Source of the DNA: an uncultured Acetatifactor sp.
Lineage (GTDB): Bacteria > Bacillota > Clostridia > Lachnospirales > Lachnospiraceae
Reading direction: 5' to 3'
DNA: 64,000 bases
Assembly: GCA_947625475.1 (NCBI GenBank)
Contig: CANQOL010000004.1
Span: forward strand, 49,814 to 113,813
The position numbers and the translations under genes were made by a program. The notes beneath the pieces were generated by a model. The model was not told the DNA's origin and made no database searches. It was given only the letters and a program-made list of their open reading frames with translations. Of the stretch, positions 61,609 through 64,000 are shown piece by piece. Each line of letters starts with the position of its first letter. The first letter of the stretch is position 1.

Positions 61609-63402
61609 TTATATCCACCCCTTCTTCTTGAATTCTTCTATACGAGCCAAATCTTCTTCTGATGGTTCTTCCGCTTTTATTTCATCAACAGGAATATTCA
61701 AATACTCATTATTCCATCTATTGAGTATAGCTATGATTTCATCAGAAACACGAATGTCACGTTTCATAATAGAATCCATATTCCAATCAGAAACATCGGA
61801 TGTTCCAAGAGCCTTTGTAATAGCGATTTTAGAAGCAGAGTATTCCTTTTTCTTCTTTCCAAAATAGCCATTACCGGCCACGATATTCAGCTTCTTTTCA
61901 AAAGGGAGTTTATTACCTATATGCTCAATCTTTTCCTTGATGATCGCATCTGATTCATCCGGAAAATAGTTTGTCTGCCACTTCTGAGGGAAGATATGCT
62001 CAATTTCCCATTTTGCAGGCAGAAGCTCATCTTGCTGCTCATACGCCAATGTCTTCAAAAGCATACGTACCGCATTACGGTTAGGATTCTGAATATAAGG
62101 TTCCAGCTGAGTCAAATCAATATTCTTGAATTCAAATGTTGGTACATCAGAAGCAACGATTGCTGAATTCAATTTCAGAATATCTGGCTTTACAGCATTG
62201 ATGGTCGGAATCATAAGATACTTTGTCATCAATTCCATAAGAAGCTTATTCAAGAATAGTGCAAACCGCGCTTCGAAATTTTCTTCATGTCGATAACATA
62301 TATAATAAATTACTACCGGATATTTCCAGAACTCATTTGGATAAGAACTCAAAGTATCGAGTGTCTGCTTGATTTTCATATTCTTCGACCAAGCCTCATC
62401 CTCTATTTCTTCACCCTTGTTGACAACTTTCCATAGGTTCAAAATCACAAATAGTATATCTATCAGTTTTGGTTTATATAAACGCTCAAATTTATTGGCA
62501 GCATAATACTTTCTTACGCCGGGAGTAGTTGTCTTAGTATCCTGCTCCAAGGCACGATAATAAAACATATTGTAATAGAACAGTTGCTGAATGCTTTCGT
62601 TTGCATCTGTAGCCTGCTCATCTAAATCCTTCCATCTCTCGATAAAGGCTTTTTTATCTTCCGGTTCAAGCTGGTTATAAATCTTTGCTTTAAAAATATC
62701 TGCATCTGACAAAGGCATGCCTCTATCATTCAATGTTGAGAAGATTGTTAAAGCAGTATCCTGTGTATCCGCTGTAATCGGAAGCAAAATAGCTTGATTC
62801 AGTAATGCATAAATAAACTGATATACCATCAAAGGGTTCTCTGTAGAATGCTTATCAAACAATTCCTGGAAGTATCGATAATTCTTTGAATAGTTGTCTT
62901 TAGCATTCTCGTCTGCGTGTCCAGTTTCAAGAATCGAGCGAAGGATCTCATTTCCATCATTGTTCACAACACGTGATGTCAGCAGAATATTCTTGTAGTC
63001 CACTGTTCCTGTAAGCTTATTCGTTCTCCAAATAGCTGGTTCGATTTTCCCAATAAAGTTATTGGCCTCTGCAGTTCTCTCTGATGCCGGGGTTGCAACC
63101 AACTTTGTATAAATGGCACGCAACAGCAAGAACAATGATGTAATTCGCTGCTGGCCATCGATTATTTCCTGCTCACCATTTTCGTTCTCATAAGAAACGA
63201 TACTTCCAAGGAAATATGAGCTTTCTCGCTCTGTACCACCGCTTGTGGCTGTAAACTCCCATAAATCTTCAAAGAGTGTTTCCACCTGCTCATCTGTCCA
63301 CGCATAAGGGCGCTGGTATTCCGGAATAACAAATGGTTTCGATTTACCGCTTCCCAAGAGTGCTTCTACGCTTTGTTTGTTAACTTCTATTGTTGTTGAC
63401 AT
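61609..63402 (-). CDS. DUF262/DUF1524 protein, GmrSD-like modification-dependent restriction enzyme
   Basis: 597-residue single-chain protein. The N-terminal DUF262 (ParB-like NTPase) has FVIPEYQRPYAWTDEQVETL, YFLGSIVSYEN and EIIDGQQRITSLFLL (DGQQR). The C-terminal DUF1524 HNH nuclease has KWEIEHIFPQKWQ and HIGNKLPFEKKLNIVAGNGY. Such GmrSD/BrxU-type proteins cut modified phage DNA, though many DUF262 proteins are uncharacterised. GAGGAGG 8 nt before the ATG. It adjoins recombinase genes, in keeping with a mobile defence island. Confidence 0.87.
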   Translation of the reverse strand: MSTTIEVNKQSVEALLGSGKSKPFVIPEYQRPYAWTDEQVETLFEDLWEFTATSGGTERESSYFLGSIVSYENENGEQEIIDGQQRITSLFLLLRAIYTKLVATPASERTAEANNFIGKIEPAIWRTNKLTGTVDYKNILLTSRVVNNDGNEILRSILETGHADENAKDNYSKNYRYFQELFDKHSTENPLMVYQFIYALLNQAILLPITADTQDTALTIFSTLNDRGMPLSDADIFKAKIYNQLEPEDKKAFIERWKDLDEQATDANESIQQLFYYNMFYYRALEQDTKTTTPGVRKYYAANKFERLYKPKLIDILFVILNLWKVVNKGEEIEDEAWSKNMKIKQTLDTLSSYPNEFWKYPVVIYYICYRHEENFEARFALFLNKLLMELMTKYLMIPTINAVKPDILKLNSAIVASDVPTFEFKNIDLTQLEPYIQNPNRNAVRMLLKTLAYEQQDELLPAKWEIEHIFPQKWQTNYFPDESDAIIKEKIEHIGNKLPFEKKLNIVAGNGYFGKKKKEYSASKIAITKALGTSDVSDWNMDSIMKRDIRVSDEIIAILNRWNNEYLNIPVDEIKAEEPSEEDLARIEEFKKKGWI

Positions 63403-63464
63403 ATTTAAAGCCTCCTCTATAGTTTTGTATCGAATAAATGATAAATTTATAATGTCATTCTATT

Positions 63465-63727
63465 TTACTGCGCGTTTTGGAAAACATCCTCTGAAATAAT
63501 GGGTGGATGGTTGTCCTTTACCAAATATTCGTATTCCTTGGTAAATGAGTCTGTAAAGGACTCTATATATTGAAATCATCATTTCGCTGTCGATATTGAG
63601 TTCACATTCCTTTAGCATCCTTTCAAACTCGCCCCGTGGTGATCCTGATTTTGCCGATCCAATATCTATAAATGTATCACAAAGTTTCCATTGTTCAACA
63701 TGCGATACTGTTTTTGTTAAATTCGTC
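63465..63727 (-). pseudogene. Decayed large serine recombinase (internal deletion)
   Basis: One frame reads VEQWKLCDTFIDIGSAKSGS and GEFERMLKECELNID, resembling the resolvase domain of large serine recombinases. It then passes to another frame with KEYEYLVKDNHPPIISEDVF, the recombinase-domain word normally far downstream. A deletion has fused the two. It is the first of two recombinase sequences at the right edge. Confidence 0.65.
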
Positions 63728-63760
63728 TAAAAACACAATATATTGTACAGTACGTGATAA

Positions 63761-64000
63761 CTATATACAAGATGTTCTTGACATCAAGACTACCGTCTTA
63801 ACTGTACCTTTTTCGTCCCAACTCAGCATATCCACTTGCTGATCATTAAAAAACACCGGAAAGCGGAACTCTATCCGTTTCAGGAACCGCCCGCCCTGCA
63901 GCTTTTCCGGGTAAATCTCCACGCTTTCAATAAAACTGCTGATAAACTCCTTTTTCTCCGCATCGCTGAACTTATCGTACAGCTTATCAAAATACAGAAG
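63761..64000 (-). CDS. Large serine recombinase, C-terminal part (5' end outside window)
   Basis: 79 residues visible, ending with TAG at 63761. YFDKLYDKFSDAEKKEFISS, FIESVEIYPEKLQGGRFLKR, IEFRFPVFFN and SWDEKGTVKTVVLMS are the typical C terminus of Tn4451/ICE-type recombinase family proteins. The open frame runs to the window end. It is probably the integration enzyme of a mobile element lying mostly to the right, whose end may be in the 63728-63760 AT-rich gap. Confidence 0.88.
   Translation of the reverse strand, partial: LLYFDKLYDKFSDAEKKEFISSFIESVEIYPEKLQGGRFLKRIEFRFPVFFNDQQVDMLSWDEKGTVKTVVLMSRTSCI

Noticed and set aside
1..64000. tRNA, rRNA, origin or complete insertion sequence
   Set aside because: None recognised on either strand by eye; a covariance-model and IS search would be needed to exclude short or decayed ones.

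Overview
The window looks like the chromosome of a Clostridia-class Firmicute, most likely a gut Lachnospiraceae with a fairly GC-rich core. The signs are strong AGGAGG-type ribosome binding sites, TTGACA/TATAAT promoters, four MATE exporters, a Bce-type peptide-sensing module, a GH130 phosphorylase and a ferredoxin-type aldo/keto reductase. No rRNA or tRNA gene was seen. The first ~41 kb is mostly GC-rich core DNA, with a softer island at 19.5-24.5 kb. The last ~23 kb is more AT-rich, patchy and accessory.

Left part (1-19.5 kb): the 3' end of a MATE gene; a leftward MMPL transporter plus GLUG/coiled-coil surface protein pair; an M42 aminopeptidase; then a leftward six-gene operon (SWIM zinc finger, helical-repeat protein, MoxR AAA+ ATPase, DUF5682, VWA, RarA) resembling the yeh cluster of enterobacteria; then a TetR-MATE pair with a clear promoter and operator. 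Island 19.5-24.5 kb: DUF4143 ATPase, nitroreductase, an XRE regulator divergent from a strong promoter, and a broken membrane/Sel1-repeat gene. Middle (24.5-41 kb): GH130, a HerA-like ATPase, the two-component/ABC Bce-like module, a MATE exporter, small membrane proteins, a SpoU methyltransferase with a cyclase, a Na/Pi cotransporter, a membrane glycosyltransferase and an aldo/keto reductase.

Right part (41-64 kb): an APH-fold kinase, MATE, nitrilase, CPBP protease, PAP2 phosphatase, an HNH fragment, a three-gene operon with a double-kinase fusion beside a PPP phosphatase and a P-loop kinase, an ORF6N/PLD protein, then an ~6 kb run of unrecognised leftward genes. Next comes a tyrosine recombinase gene enclosed by inverted repeats, remnant genes, a GNAT acetyltransferase, a DUF262/HNH (GmrSD-like) restriction-type protein, a decayed serine recombinase and the 3' end of an intact-looking serine recombinase running off the right edge.

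The most striking structure is at 58.7-60.2 kb. A 21-bp perfect inverted repeat flanks the tyrosine recombinase. Just inside the right repeat is a perfect consensus promoter (TTGACA-17-TATAAT) pointing outward. Just outside the left repeat is a three-gene operon of small Cys-rich/membrane proteins whose ribosome binding site abuts the repeat, with no room for its own promoter. In the orientation read here the promoter fires into a hairpin plus T8 made by the right repeat itself (OFF). Inversion would place it directly upstream of the operon (predicted ON). The second notable structure is a ~131-nt element present at 29.9 kb and 44.2 kb, with three hairpins, a predicted kissing/pseudoknot pairing and compensatory base changes between copies. 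Each copy ends about 14 nt before a start codon.
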